NCBI GenBank assembly: GCA_028822745.1
Contig: JAPKCZ010000159.1
Span: 1-5,747, forward strand
Direction: 5' to 3'
Length of the DNA stretch: 5,747 nucleotides
Source: Kiritimatiellia bacterium
Lineage (GTDB): Bacteria; Verrucomicrobiota; Kiritimatiellia; UBA8416; JAIOPI01
The position numbers and the translations under genes are program-made. Position 1 is the stretch's first letter, and every line of letters starts with the position of its first letter. The notes beneath the pieces were generated by a model that was not told the origin of the DNA, made no database searches, and worked only from the letters and a program-made list of their open reading frames with translations. Below, piece by piece: positions 1 through 5,747 of the stretch.

Positions 1-1
1 G

Positions 2-214
2 GGTGCATACGCCTGCGTGCTGCTGACGTCGATCACCTGGTTCATCCTGTTTGCCAAGTCTGGCTTCGGCAAGAGCTACCTGTTGCTCACGGATTTGAAG
101 CTCATGCCGGCGACACTCACCTTTACCGTGTCCGTCGCGAGTCTCGTGCTTGTCTCTCTGTTCACCAAGCCGCCCAGTGAAAAGACCATTAAACGATTCT
201 TCATGGAGACCTGA
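2..214 (+). CDS. Sodium:solute symporter (SSS family), C-terminal fragment
   Basis: This is the last 70 residues of a membrane carrier whose 5' part lies before the window; the frame is open from base 2 to the TGA at 212-214. Two hydrophobic stretches are visible, about residues 4-18 and 40-61 of the fragment, separated by a short polar loop (KSGFGKSYLLLTDLK). The end, with TKPPSEKTIKRFF, matches the cytosolic tail typical of SSS (solute/sodium symporter) proteins, where a 'S-L-x-T-K-P-P-s-e-e' motif follows the last helix. Such carriers import sugars or related solutes with Na+ across the inner membrane. The substrate cannot be read from this piece; the neighbouring arabinofuranosidase makes a sugar plausible. 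Its stop codon overlaps the next ATG (TGATG at 212-216), suggesting translational coupling. An unrelated polytopic transporter cannot be excluded. Confidence 0.72.
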   Translation, partial: GAYACVLLTSITWFILFAKSGFGKSYLLLTDLKLMPATLTFTVSVASLVLVSLFTKPPSEKTIKRFFMET

Positions 215-388
215 TGTCAACGACACTCGATCAACATATGTGTGAGATCCTAGACTGGCACTTCAGTCCGGAGACGGGAACCCCTTTCTGGCTGGGTTGG
301 GCGAAAGCCGCGGGCGGGGGCGGCAGGCTTCAATCCGCGCGACGTGGGTGAGGGCGAGTTCCTGACGTTGTATAACGAAGTTCTCTAA
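214..388 (+). pseudogene. Frameshifted N-terminal remnant, coupled to symporter
   Basis: An ORF starts at ATG 214, overlapping the symporter stop by one base. It reads MSTTLDQHMCEILDWHFSPE then TGTPFWLGWAKAAG before running into a glycine-rich stretch and a TGA at 346-348. In the +1 frame the sense continues from 326 as GFNPRDVGEGEFLTLYNEVL, ending at TAA 386-388. The two halves read as one protein joined across the G-rich tract at about 310-327, which contains a run of five G. This points to a one-base insertion, either a real mutation or an assembly error. The 'HFSPETGTPFWL...GFDPR' style reminds me of the N-terminus of GH3-auxin/acyl-adenylate-like proteins in PVC bacteria, but that is a weak recollection, not a firm match. 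Even with the shift repaired the product is only about 57 residues, so it is truncated as well. Confidence 0.5.
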
Positions 389-669
389 TTATGTTAAACG
401 ACGCACGCGCATTATGACCTCACCATCAGACAATCTACGATGGCCGCTGAATCGCTTCTGCGAACGAGCTGGCCAACGCCCGGAAGTGACGCCGCTGACG
501 GGTCAACAAGTACCCGGGCCTTACTCTGAAATACGGGTTCAACGATATGACGCCAACCCTGGAGCGTTATTACGAGGACACGGGGCACGCACATGCGCGG
601 CCCTTGATGCCACCCCCGCCCACGACGAAGTGAAATGGCTGAAACTGGAATTTTGAAAAGGAGAAGATA
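389..669 (+). other. Degraded coding-like stretch upstream of GH51
   Basis: No intact gene is supported here. Protein-like segments appear in alternating frames. One frame holds ANELANARK at about 460-486, then two TGA stops (487-489 and 496-498), then VNKYPGLTLKYGFNDMTPTL and ERYYEDTGHAHARPL (502 to about 600), ending at TGA 631-633. Another frame carries HDEVKWLKLEF up to the stop at 654-656, just before the GH51 Shine-Dalgarno. An 80-codon ORF from 414 to 656 spans the region, but it has no ribosome binding site and switches between sensible and nonsensical sequence. I read this as the remains of a gene that has suffered several indels, possibly the same one that starts at 214. I do not recognise the family. 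Confidence 0.4.
659..663 (+). promoter_or_regulatory. Ribosome binding site of the GH51 gene
   Basis: AGGAG sits six bases before the ATG at 670 and fixes that start. It lies three bases after the TGA (654-656) that ends the preceding broken reading frame. Confidence 0.8.
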
Positions 670-2139
670 ATGAATAAGATAGTTGTCAATACGGATACGG
701 GTAAGCACAAGATCGACCGGCATATTTACGGTCATTTTTCCGAGCATCTCGGACGCTGCATTTATGATGGATACTGGGTTGGTGAGGATTCTCCCGTCCC
801 GAATGAACGTGGGATCCGGAAAGATATCGTCAAGGCACTCAAGAAGGCAAAGACACCCAATATGCGCTGGCCCGGCGGCTGCTTTGCCGACGAATATCAC
901 TGGAAGGACGGCATCGGCCCGCGCGAAGAACGCCCCACCATGATCAATACCCACTGGGGTGGCGTCACGGAAAACAACCACTTTGGCACACACGAATTTC
1001 TCGACCTCTGCGAGCAGATCGGCTGCGAACCCTACATCTGCGGGAATGTCGGTAGCGGCACGGTTCAGGAAATGTCGCAATGGGTAGAATACGTCAACTT
1101 CGACGGCGTCTCGCCGATGGCGGACCTGCGCCGCAAGAACGGGCGCGATAAGCCGTGGAACGTGAAGTATTGGGGCGTCGGCAACGAAAACTGGGGCTGC
1201 GGCGGCGATATGCGTCCCGAGTACTATGCCGACCTCATGCGCCGCTACGGGTGTTACTGCCGCAACTATCCCAACCAGAAGCTGTACAAGATCGCCTGCG
1301 GCGCTAGCGGTGCGGACTACGAATGGACCGATGTACTCATGCGCCAGGCGGGCGGCAAGATGGATGGTCTCGCGTTGCATTACTACTGCGGGTCAGGCAA
1401 GGAGTCCTTTTCCGCCACGCAGTTCAAGGAGTGTGACTGGTTCGACCTGCTCAAGAAGGCACTCTTCATGGACGAACTTCTGGTTAAACACGGGGCGATT
1501 ATGGATCGGCACGACCCAGAGAAGCGTGTCGCCATGATCGTCGACGAATGGGGCACCTGGCATCATGTTGAGCCGGGCACGAATCCAGGATTCCTCTACC
1601 AGCAGAACAGTCTGCGCGACGCGCTGGTCGCCGCCGTGAATCTGGACATATTCAACCGCCACTGTGAACGTCTGCGCATGTGCAACATCGCACAGACCGT
1701 CAATGTGCTTCAAGCCATGATCCTCACCGAAGGCGAGAAGATGATTCTCACCCCGACCTACCATGTCTTTGAGATGTATGCGGTGCATCAGGATGCCACG
1801 CTGCTACCCATGGATATCGAAACCGAGCAGTACACGTTCGGCGATGAGTCCATCCCGGCGGTCAGCGGCTCAGCGTCCCTCGACAGCGCCGGCAAGGTCC
1901 ACATCACCCTCTCCAACACGAACCCGAAGAAGGCGGTGGATGTGTCTATCGATGTGCGCGGATTAAAGGTGGCCAAGGTCAGCGGTCGGATATTGACCGC
2001 TCCGAAGATGACCGCGCATAACACGTTCACGAAGGCAGACGCGGTAAAGCCAGAGAAGTTCACCGGCACCCGGCGTAGGGGCAACACGCTCTCGGTCAAG
2101 ATGCCGTCGAAATCAGTGGTCGTCCTGGAACTTTCCTGA
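670..2139 (+). CDS. abfA: Alpha-L-arabinofuranosidase, GH51 (intracellular type)
   Basis: The 489-residue product hydrolyses terminal non-reducing alpha-L-arabinofuranosyl residues from arabinan, arabinoxylan or arabinogalactan oligosaccharides with retention of configuration. Its length fits the roughly 500-residue cytoplasmic GH51 enzymes and there is no signal peptide. The (beta/alpha)8 barrel holds the acid/base in YWGVGNENWG (E173, preceded by N172) and the nucleophile in MIVDEWGTWH (E293). These are nearly co-linear with E175 and E294 of the Geobacillus T-6 enzyme. Other pocket landmarks are HFSEHLGR (E25), MRWPGGCFADEYHWKDGIGP (residues 65-84), LALHYY (234-239) and NVLQAMI (Q348). The last ~110 residues form the C-terminal beta-sandwich, ending SKSVVVLELS. 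Start ATG 670 has AGGAG at ideal spacing. The next gene starts 17 bp downstream, so the two are probably co-transcribed. Substrate preference within the family cannot be read from sequence. Thirteen cysteines are consistent with a reducing, cytoplasmic location. Confidence 0.96.
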   Translation: MNKIVVNTDTGKHKIDRHIYGHFSEHLGRCIYDGYWVGEDSPVPNERGIRKDIVKALKKAKTPNMRWPGGCFADEYHWKDGIGPREERPTMINTHWGGVTENNHFGTHEFLDLCEQIGCEPYICGNVGSGTVQEMSQWVEYVNFDGVSPMADLRRKNGRDKPWNVKYWGVGNENWGCGGDMRPEYYADLMRRYGCYCRNYPNQKLYKIACGASGADYEWTDVLMRQAGGKMDGLALHYYCGSGKESFSATQFKECDWFDLLKKALFMDELLVKHGAIMDRHDPEKRVAMIVDEWGTWHHVEPGTNPGFLYQQNSLRDALVAAVNLDIFNRHCERLRMCNIAQTVNVLQAMILTEGEKMILTPTYHVFEMYAVHQDATLLPMDIETEQYTFGDESIPAVSGSASLDSAGKVHITLSNTNPKKAVDVSIDVRGLKVAKVSGRILTAPKMTAHNTFTKADAVKPEKFTGTRRRGNTLSVKMPSKSVVVLELS

Positions 2140-2156
2140 AAAGGAACAAATAGATT

Positions 2157-2417
2157 ATGCATGAATCGGGATGCAAAGGCTGCAGCGCCAGTGTCAGGCT
2201 GAAGCAGAGCGAGGTAGAGAGGATTCTCGCGGACTATCTCCGCGAGAATCCTGCCCCGCTCGTTTCCGATGCGACGTATGCCGCTCGGCTACGCGCGTGT
2301 CGGGATTGCAGCAAACTGCAATACGGCACCACCTGCAGCCACTGTGGCTGCCTGGTTCAGGTGATGGCCAAACTCAGAGACAAACGCTGCCCTTCGCCAC
2401 AGGCGCCGGCGTGGTGA
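2157..2417 (+). CDS. Small cysteine-rich protein, DUF6171-like zinc ribbon
   Basis: This 86-residue protein has eight cysteines in paired motifs: C6-x2-C9 near the N-terminus, C48-x2-C51, C60-x2-C63-x-C65 and C78 in the C-terminal KRCPSPQAPAW. The layout (N-terminal CxxC, a helical segment around residues 16-32, 'LRACRDCSKLQYGTTCSHCG', then a lysine/arginine stretch and CP...W) matches my memory of DUF6171, a family of unknown function. The cysteines look suited to binding one or two zinc ions, but that is inferred. No signal peptide or membrane segment is present. The ATG at 2157 follows the GH51 stop by 17 bp; AAGGA at 2141-2145 is 11 bases upstream, a little far. Co-transcription with the arabinofuranosidase is likely. 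The coding sequence contains two perfect inverted repeats (2220-2252 and 2335-2351). No enzymatic role can be assigned. Confidence 0.8.
   Translation: MHESGCKGCSASVRLKQSEVERILADYLRENPAPLVSDATYAARLRACRDCSKLQYGTTCSHCGCLVQVMAKLRDKRCPSPQAPAW
2220..2252 (+). repeat. Perfect 14-bp inverted repeat within coding sequence
   Basis: AGGATTCTCGCGGA (2220-2233) is exactly complementary to TCCGCGAGAATCCT (2239-2252), with the 5-base loop CTATC between. The 33 bases are in frame and cover codons 22-32 (RILADYLRENP) of the small cysteine-rich gene. The transcript could form a stable GC-rich hairpin about 60 bases after the start codon. There is no following T-run, so it does not look like a Rho-independent terminator. 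Confidence 0.9.
2335..2351 (+). repeat. 17-bp palindrome over zinc-ribbon codons
   Basis: GCAGCCAC (2335-2342) and GTGGCTGC (2344-2351) are perfect reverse complements around a single T. The palindrome lies in the codons for C60-S-H-C-G-C65. It may be a by-product of the repeated Cys/Gly codons rather than a functional element. Confidence 0.7.
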
Positions 2418-2695
2418 CAGAGGCCAGGGCGGGCCACATATAGCGCTGAAAGCGCAGTCTATACCAACCCTTGCTGCTCTCCGCGCTGTACCTCACTCCC
2501 GCGGGAAAATCGAAACTTGGAGTGCGGCGGCAGAGGCGAGGAACGAGCCCGGCAGCCTGTCCGCACTCCAAATGCCCTTCAGCGCGATCTAGGGTCCCGG
2601 CAGTTCCTTAAGTTGACGCGAATGCGCTCCGCGGGAGGGTGGTGAAATTTTTCGTACGTCTTTGGGATGCTACTGGGGTCACCTCTCGCGTCTAA
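2418..2695. other. Convergent intergenic region without a gene
   Basis: These 278 bp separate the 3' ends of the two convergent blocks. The reading frames crossing it lack ribosome binding sites and recognisable protein sequence. It holds a short GCGCT-GAA-AGCGC hairpin (2443-2455), a 10-bp palindrome TCCCGCGGGA (2497-2506), the larger inverted repeat at 2517-2571, and a TTAAGTTGACGCG string at 2609-2621. None is followed by a clear T-run in either direction, so I cannot point to a canonical terminator. The cluster of GC-rich palindromes suggests an interspersed repeat remnant or a bidirectional termination zone. Confidence 0.6.
2517..2571. repeat. 11-bp inverted repeat, REP-like palindromic element
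   Basis: TTGGAGTGCGG (2517-2527) and CCGCACTCCAA (2561-2571) are perfect reverse complements around a 33-base spacer. An inner AGGC/GCCT pair (2534-2537 and 2555-2558) can extend the fold. The position between two convergent gene ends is typical of REP-type palindromes and of bidirectional terminators. I have the impression that 'TTGGAGTGCGG'-type motifs recur in PVC genomes, but this is not verifiable here. Confidence 0.65.
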
Positions 2696-4279
2696 CTACA
2701 CGCCTGCGGGCAACCGGGCCTCCAAGCCCACGGGCCCATACGGATCGCTCTCGCCGGCCTGCTGATACCAGTACGCGGTGCAGTGGTAAAGCAACGGCCA
2801 ATGGTTCGGATGGTACTTCTCGATGCACGCTTCAAACGATTCGCCGAACGGGACATTGTCGGCAATCTGGAAACGGTTCTGCGACACGTGGCCCATGCAA
2901 TTGTCGCGGCAGAGGGGCAGATTCTGGAACGCACTGCTGAACTCCTGCGGAAACATCGCCGCCCACGCATAGCCAAAGTAGTCCTCGCTGCCCGTGCCGA
3001 ATGTCGATGGGAATTTCTCGCCATCGACAAAAAACTTCTCGTCGCCCTCGCCCCACCACCAACGGTGCATAATATCGAGATACTTCGTCACGTTTTCCCC
3101 ATACCCGTCGAAATCCGCCATCGTCCTTGGCTCCGCGCGGCCAAACGCATTGGGGTTCCACACCTGTAAATTCACGCCGCAAAATCGACCCGCGCCGGTC
3201 GTGATCAGCATCGGCCAATCGGGGTAGCGGTCGCCCTTGAGATACCGCTCAGGGTCGCGATCGCAAAACGCATCGCCATGCCATTTAGCGTGGAACCGCA
3301 ACAGGTCGCCCGCGGGCTGAGTGAGTGGCTCGGACGCGATGCGAAAGTCAATCATCCGGTCGTCGTCGCCATCGTTGGCGATGACAATGCGTGCGCCGTC
3401 CGCGAAGGGCATGTACCACTTGGCGTAACAGCCATCTTGGGTGATCCCCATCGGCAACGACGCGTATCGGTTGAGCCCTGGGCCCGAACCGAAGAAATCG
3501 CCCAGCGGCGCCCACACGCTCGGACCCGGCTCGCCGTCCCAGTAGATCGAAATCGTCAACTCCCGTAGCACGTGCCTCGGATCGCCACCACGCAGATGCA
3601 CATGCGCCCACAGGTCCGTGATGGCCCCGGAGCCCGCTGCGTCGAACACGGCCACCGATTTACCGGCGGGAATGACGAGCTGTTGGTCGGTGGACGGCTG
3701 AACGGCGCGCTGGGCGAGCGTGTGGTTTGCCTTAGCCAGTGCGTCTTTCGTCGCGTCATCAAACGCACCGGTGAAACTTGGAACAACCGTGCCTGGCGCA
3801 AAGGTGGTATGCGTAATCTGATAAAACATGCCCCACCCTTCACACATCACGACCTTGCACGACTCGGCAAATGCAATCGGAATATAGCTGTTCTGCCCCC
3901 GCGACAACTCATGCACCAGCTCCGGATAGGCGAACATTCCCTCGCGATTGTTGAAGTAGTCCGCAAAAGGCATATCGAGCGCCGGCGTGTCGCTGCCGTC
4001 GATGGTGATCTGAATGTGCCCCTGTTCCGGCTTGGCCGACCACACCCGCCAGATCACCCCCGGGCCTTCCAGCTCGGCCACAACGGTGTCCGCGCCTTCC
4101 ATGCGAATCATGCCGCTGCCATCGGCGTTCGCGCCCCAGTCGATGTAGGTGTCCGTCGCGGGGTCATACTGCGCGTTGCGATCGAAGCTTGTGGCGTTTC
4201 CGCTACGCTCCCCCGCTTCGGGGACCGACGCTAGCCGCTGCAAGTCATACAAACGCGAAATCAGTTCTGGATAGGTCAT
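2696..4279 (-). CDS. GH172 (DUF2961) alpha-D-furanoside hydrolase
   Basis: The 527-residue product belongs to the DUF2961 family, now GH172. Characterised members act on alpha-D-fructofuranosides (difructose dianhydride I synthase/hydrolase of Bifidobacterium dentium) or are D-arabinofuranosidases. The N-terminal half has the first jelly-roll signature (SGNATSFDRN at 26-35, then MIRMEGADTVVAELEGPGVI at 57-76). The catalytic segment runs from RWWWGEGDEKFF to FGTGSEDYFGYAWA. E411 in GEGDE is the predicted nucleophile and E432 in GSEDY the acid/base. Their 21-residue spacing equals that of E270/E291 reported for the B. dentium enzyme. No signal peptide is present, so it is probably cytoplasmic. 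I chose ATG 4279 because AAGGAG lies five bases upstream; an in-frame ATG at 4318 would add 13 unconvincing residues (MCLCASQNKQGAL) and bury that site. It follows the sulfatase on the same strand with a ~104 bp gap, so an operon is plausible. The exact furanoside substrate is unknown. Confidence 0.9.
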   Translation of the reverse strand: MTYPELISRLYDLQRLASVPEAGERSGNATSFDRNAQYDPATDTYIDWGANADGSGMIRMEGADTVVAELEGPGVIWRVWSAKPEQGHIQITIDGSDTPALDMPFADYFNNREGMFAYPELVHELSRGQNSYIPIAFAESCKVVMCEGWGMFYQITHTTFAPGTVVPSFTGAFDDATKDALAKANHTLAQRAVQPSTDQQLVIPAGKSVAVFDAAGSGAITDLWAHVHLRGGDPRHVLRELTISIYWDGEPGPSVWAPLGDFFGSGPGLNRYASLPMGITQDGCYAKWYMPFADGARIVIANDGDDDRMIDFRIASEPLTQPAGDLLRFHAKWHGDAFCDRDPERYLKGDRYPDWPMLITTGAGRFCGVNLQVWNPNAFGRAEPRTMADFDGYGENVTKYLDIMHRWWWGEGDEKFFVDGEKFPSTFGTGSEDYFGYAWAAMFPQEFSSAFQNLPLCRDNCMGHVSQNRFQIADNVPFGESFEACIEKYHPNHWPLLYHCTAYWYQQAGESDPYGPVGLEARLPAGV

Positions 4280-4284
4280 CAAAG

Positions 4285-4290
4285 CTCCTT
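4285..4290 (-). promoter_or_regulatory. Ribosome binding site of the GH172 gene
   Basis: On the minus strand AAGGAG is followed by the spacer CTTTG and ATG at 4279-4277. This strong site decides the start in favour of 4279 over the upstream in-frame ATG at 4318. Confidence 0.85.
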
Positions 4291-4304
4291 GCTTGTTTTG
4301 TGAT

Positions 4305-4320
4305 GCACACAGGCACACAG
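4305..4320. repeat. Tandem octamer repeat in the GH172 leader
   Basis: GCACACAG occurs twice head-to-tail (4305-4312 and 4313-4320), reading CTGTGTGC twice on the gene's strand. It lies 26-41 bases upstream of the GH172 start, in the gap between the sulfatase stop and the ribosome binding site. It may be an operator-like repeat or chance. Confidence 0.5.
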
Positions 4321-4383
4321 AGAGGTCACGTCTCGCTCGTTATCCCAACGTCCACTGGCGTACGTGTCGGAAGTCTTGTTCGG

Positions 4384-5747
4384 CTACTGTCCCTTTCCAA
4401 AATCCGGGTTTGGCTGAGGAATCTTCGCTTCGACGTCTTGCCGCCATTGCCACAAGGTTGCTTTCATATCCTGAGCGAGTTCCAGTTCTTCCTGGGACAG
4501 GTCGTGTTTCTCGCCGGGATCCTTTTCTAGATCGTACAATTCAATACGATTGTCTTCAAAGAATTCTATCAGTTTGTAGTTCCCCATTCTAACGGAGGAG
4601 CCGGGAGTGCCGCCTTGGTTGCCATAGTGAGGGTAGTGCCAGAAAATGGCTTTCCTCGGCAATTCATCGCCACCCTTCAGTAGTGGAACCAAACTGACAC
4701 CATCACAGTGTTGCTCGGGGATCAAGTCCAACCGAGCCGCCTCCAGAAGCGTCGGATAGAAGTCGGGAGTGGTAACCGGAACGGTACAAATGCTTCCGGG
4801 GGCGACGACATCAGTCCATTTGACAAGCAGCGGTTCGCGTGTGCCGCCTTCATACATCCATCCTTTGCCTTCTGCCAACGGCGCATTGCAGGTAGGCGAG
4901 GATTCCGCGGTAGCAAGCCCACCATTGTCTGATGTAAAGATGACGATGGTATTGTCCGCCTTGCCGGATTCCTCAAGGGCGTCCAACAGCCGGCCCACAT
5001 TTTCGTCGAGACTTTCAATCATGGCTGCATAAACGGGGTCAGATTGTAGCAGACGGCGGCGAATCCGTTTGTGCTTCATCTTTTCAGTGGGGAAAGGCTC
5101 GCCTTCCTCGAAAGTGTCTTGCTTGTGAAGCCCCATGGCCTCGGCTTTCGCCTTGTACTTACGTATCTTTTCAGGCTTGGCTTCGATCGGCTCGTGCACG
5201 CTGTAGTACCACATGTTTAGAAAGAAAGGGGCGGCATTGTCCTTGCGGATCAAGTCGATAGCCCGGTCAGTCAGGTAGTCCGTTAAATATGTGCCATCGG
5301 GCACCGCTGCGTCTTGGAGCGGGGGAATTGTCCACGGGCTGAAGTACCCTCCGCCATAGGGAGCACCAACCTCACATCCGCCGATGTTGACGTCGAATCC
5401 GTGATCCTGCGGCAAATATCCGCTTCCGCCCAAGTGCCACTTTCCAATGTGCCAGGTCGAGTAGCCATTGTCCTTTAGTGCGGTTGCCAACGTGTATTCG
5501 CAACGCGGCAACTGCTTGATGTAGGGCACATCGACAAGTCGGCCCTTGACTGGATGACTTTTCCCTCCCCAGTCAATGAAGTCCGTGATCCCGACTGTGG
5601 CCGGGTATTTCCCGGTTAAGACGCTGGCCCGCGTCGGGCTGCATACAGGACACGATGCATAGGCGTTGGTGAACCGCATTCCTTCAGCGGCGAGACGGTC
5701 GATATTCGGTGTTTCGTAGAAAGGACTGCCGGTGCAGCTCAGGTCCT
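4384..5747 (-). CDS. Type I formylglycine sulfatase, 5' end missing
   Basis: The reading frame stays open to the window edge; 453 residues are visible, beginning DLSCTGSPFYETPNIDRLAAEG. The enzyme hydrolyses sulfate esters, probably on a carbohydrate, and belongs to the alkaline-phosphatase superfamily (COG3119, SulfAtlas S1). The signature CSPTRASVLTGKYP contains the Cys (visible residue 35, codon 5643-5641) that a formylglycine-generating enzyme must oxidise in the C-x-P-x-R context. Other active-site landmarks are GKWHLGG (Lys and His, visible residues 102 and 104), YYSVHEPI (His 184), IFTSDNGG (Asp 273, Asn 274) and EGKGWMYEGGTREPLLVKW. The C-terminal part (FWHYPHYGNQG, VRMGNYKLIEF, LYDLEKDPGEKHDLS) is the usual sulfatase subdomain ending at TAG 4386-4384. 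The metal-binding DD pair and any signal peptide lie upstream of the window, so location and subfamily are open. It precedes GH172 on the same strand and may share its transcript. Confidence 0.95.
   Translation of the reverse strand, partial: DLSCTGSPFYETPNIDRLAAEGMRFTNAYASCPVCSPTRASVLTGKYPATVGITDFIDWGGKSHPVKGRLVDVPYIKQLPRCEYTLATALKDNGYSTWHIGKWHLGGSGYLPQDHGFDVNIGGCEVGAPYGGGYFSPWTIPPLQDAAVPDGTYLTDYLTDRAIDLIRKDNAAPFFLNMWYYSVHEPIEAKPEKIRKYKAKAEAMGLHKQDTFEEGEPFPTEKMKHKRIRRRLLQSDPVYAAMIESLDENVGRLLDALEESGKADNTIVIFTSDNGGLATAESSPTCNAPLAEGKGWMYEGGTREPLLVKWTDVVAPGSICTVPVTTPDFYPTLLEAARLDLIPEQHCDGVSLVPLLKGGDELPRKAIFWHYPHYGNQGGTPGSSVRMGNYKLIEFFEDNRIELYDLEKDPGEKHDLSQEELELAQDMKATLWQWRQDVEAKIPQPNPDFGKGQ

Noticed and set aside
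376..633. TGA recoding (Trp, Gly or selenocysteine), since every interrupting stop in one frame here is TGA
   Set aside because: The symporter and GH51 both end in TGA at the expected family length and use TGG for Trp, so TGA is a stop in this genome; no selenocysteine-type context is apparent.
414..656. An 80-codon open frame before GH51 as a real small gene
   Set aside because: No Shine-Dalgarno precedes ATG 414, and protein-like sequence is spread over other frames in the same interval, so it fits a decayed gene better.
412..1380. A 322-codon open frame on the minus strand
   Set aside because: It lies antisense to the GH51 gene, whose frame carries all catalytic motifs; the minus product has no recognisable family, and its openness follows from the codon bias of the true gene.
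2613..2641. TTGACG as a -35 promoter box in the convergent region
   Set aside because: No acceptable -10 box follows at 16-18 bases, and no plus-strand gene starts downstream.
3572..4234. A 220-codon open frame on the plus strand
   Set aside because: It is antisense to GH172, has low-complexity His/Arg/Pro-rich content, and lacks a ribosome binding site.
4297..4309. CRP-like dyad (TGTG...CACA) upstream of GH172
   Set aside because: The half-site spacing is too short for a CRP site, and the match comes from simple CA/TG repetition.
4280..4318. Upstream in-frame ATG at 4318 as the GH172 start
   Set aside because: It would place the strong AAGGAG site inside the coding region and add residues unlike the family N-terminus.

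Overview
The window looks like a polysaccharide-utilisation region from a moderately GC-rich bacterium that specialises in complex glycans. A sodium:solute symporter end, a GH51 arabinofuranosidase, a GH172 (DUF2961) glycoside hydrolase and a formylglycine sulfatase lie within 5.7 kb. This mix is common in the PVC group (Lentisphaerota, Verrucomicrobiota, Planctomycetota). That placement is inferred from gene content and protein style; there is no marker gene here.

The layout is two convergent blocks. The + strand block (1-2417) runs: the end of an SSS-type symporter; about 440 bp of broken coding sequence (214-656), starting with an ORF that overlaps the symporter stop (TGATG) and then loses its frame at a G-rich tract; an intact GH51 alpha-L-arabinofuranosidase (670-2139); and 17 bp later a small eight-cysteine protein of the DUF6171 type (2157-2417). 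The - strand block (5747 down to 2696) runs: a sulfatase whose N-terminus lies outside the window, then after a 97-104 bp leader a GH172 enzyme with a strong Shine-Dalgarno. The blocks meet at a 278 bp gene-free stretch (2418-2695) carrying an 11-bp inverted repeat.

Read together, the genes suggest uptake of a sugar through a Na+-coupled carrier and stepwise trimming of furanoside-containing, possibly sulfated oligosaccharides. GH51 would remove alpha-L-arabinofuranose, GH172 an alpha-D-furanoside (fructofuranose or D-arabinofuranose in characterised members), and the sulfatase a sulfate ester. Neither hydrolase shows a signal peptide, so both are probably cytoplasmic.

The most unusual sequence signal is a perfect 14-bp inverted repeat with a 5-nt loop inside the DUF6171-like coding sequence, with a second near-perfect palindrome over its zinc-ribbon codons. 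No RNA genes, CRISPR array or transposase are visible.
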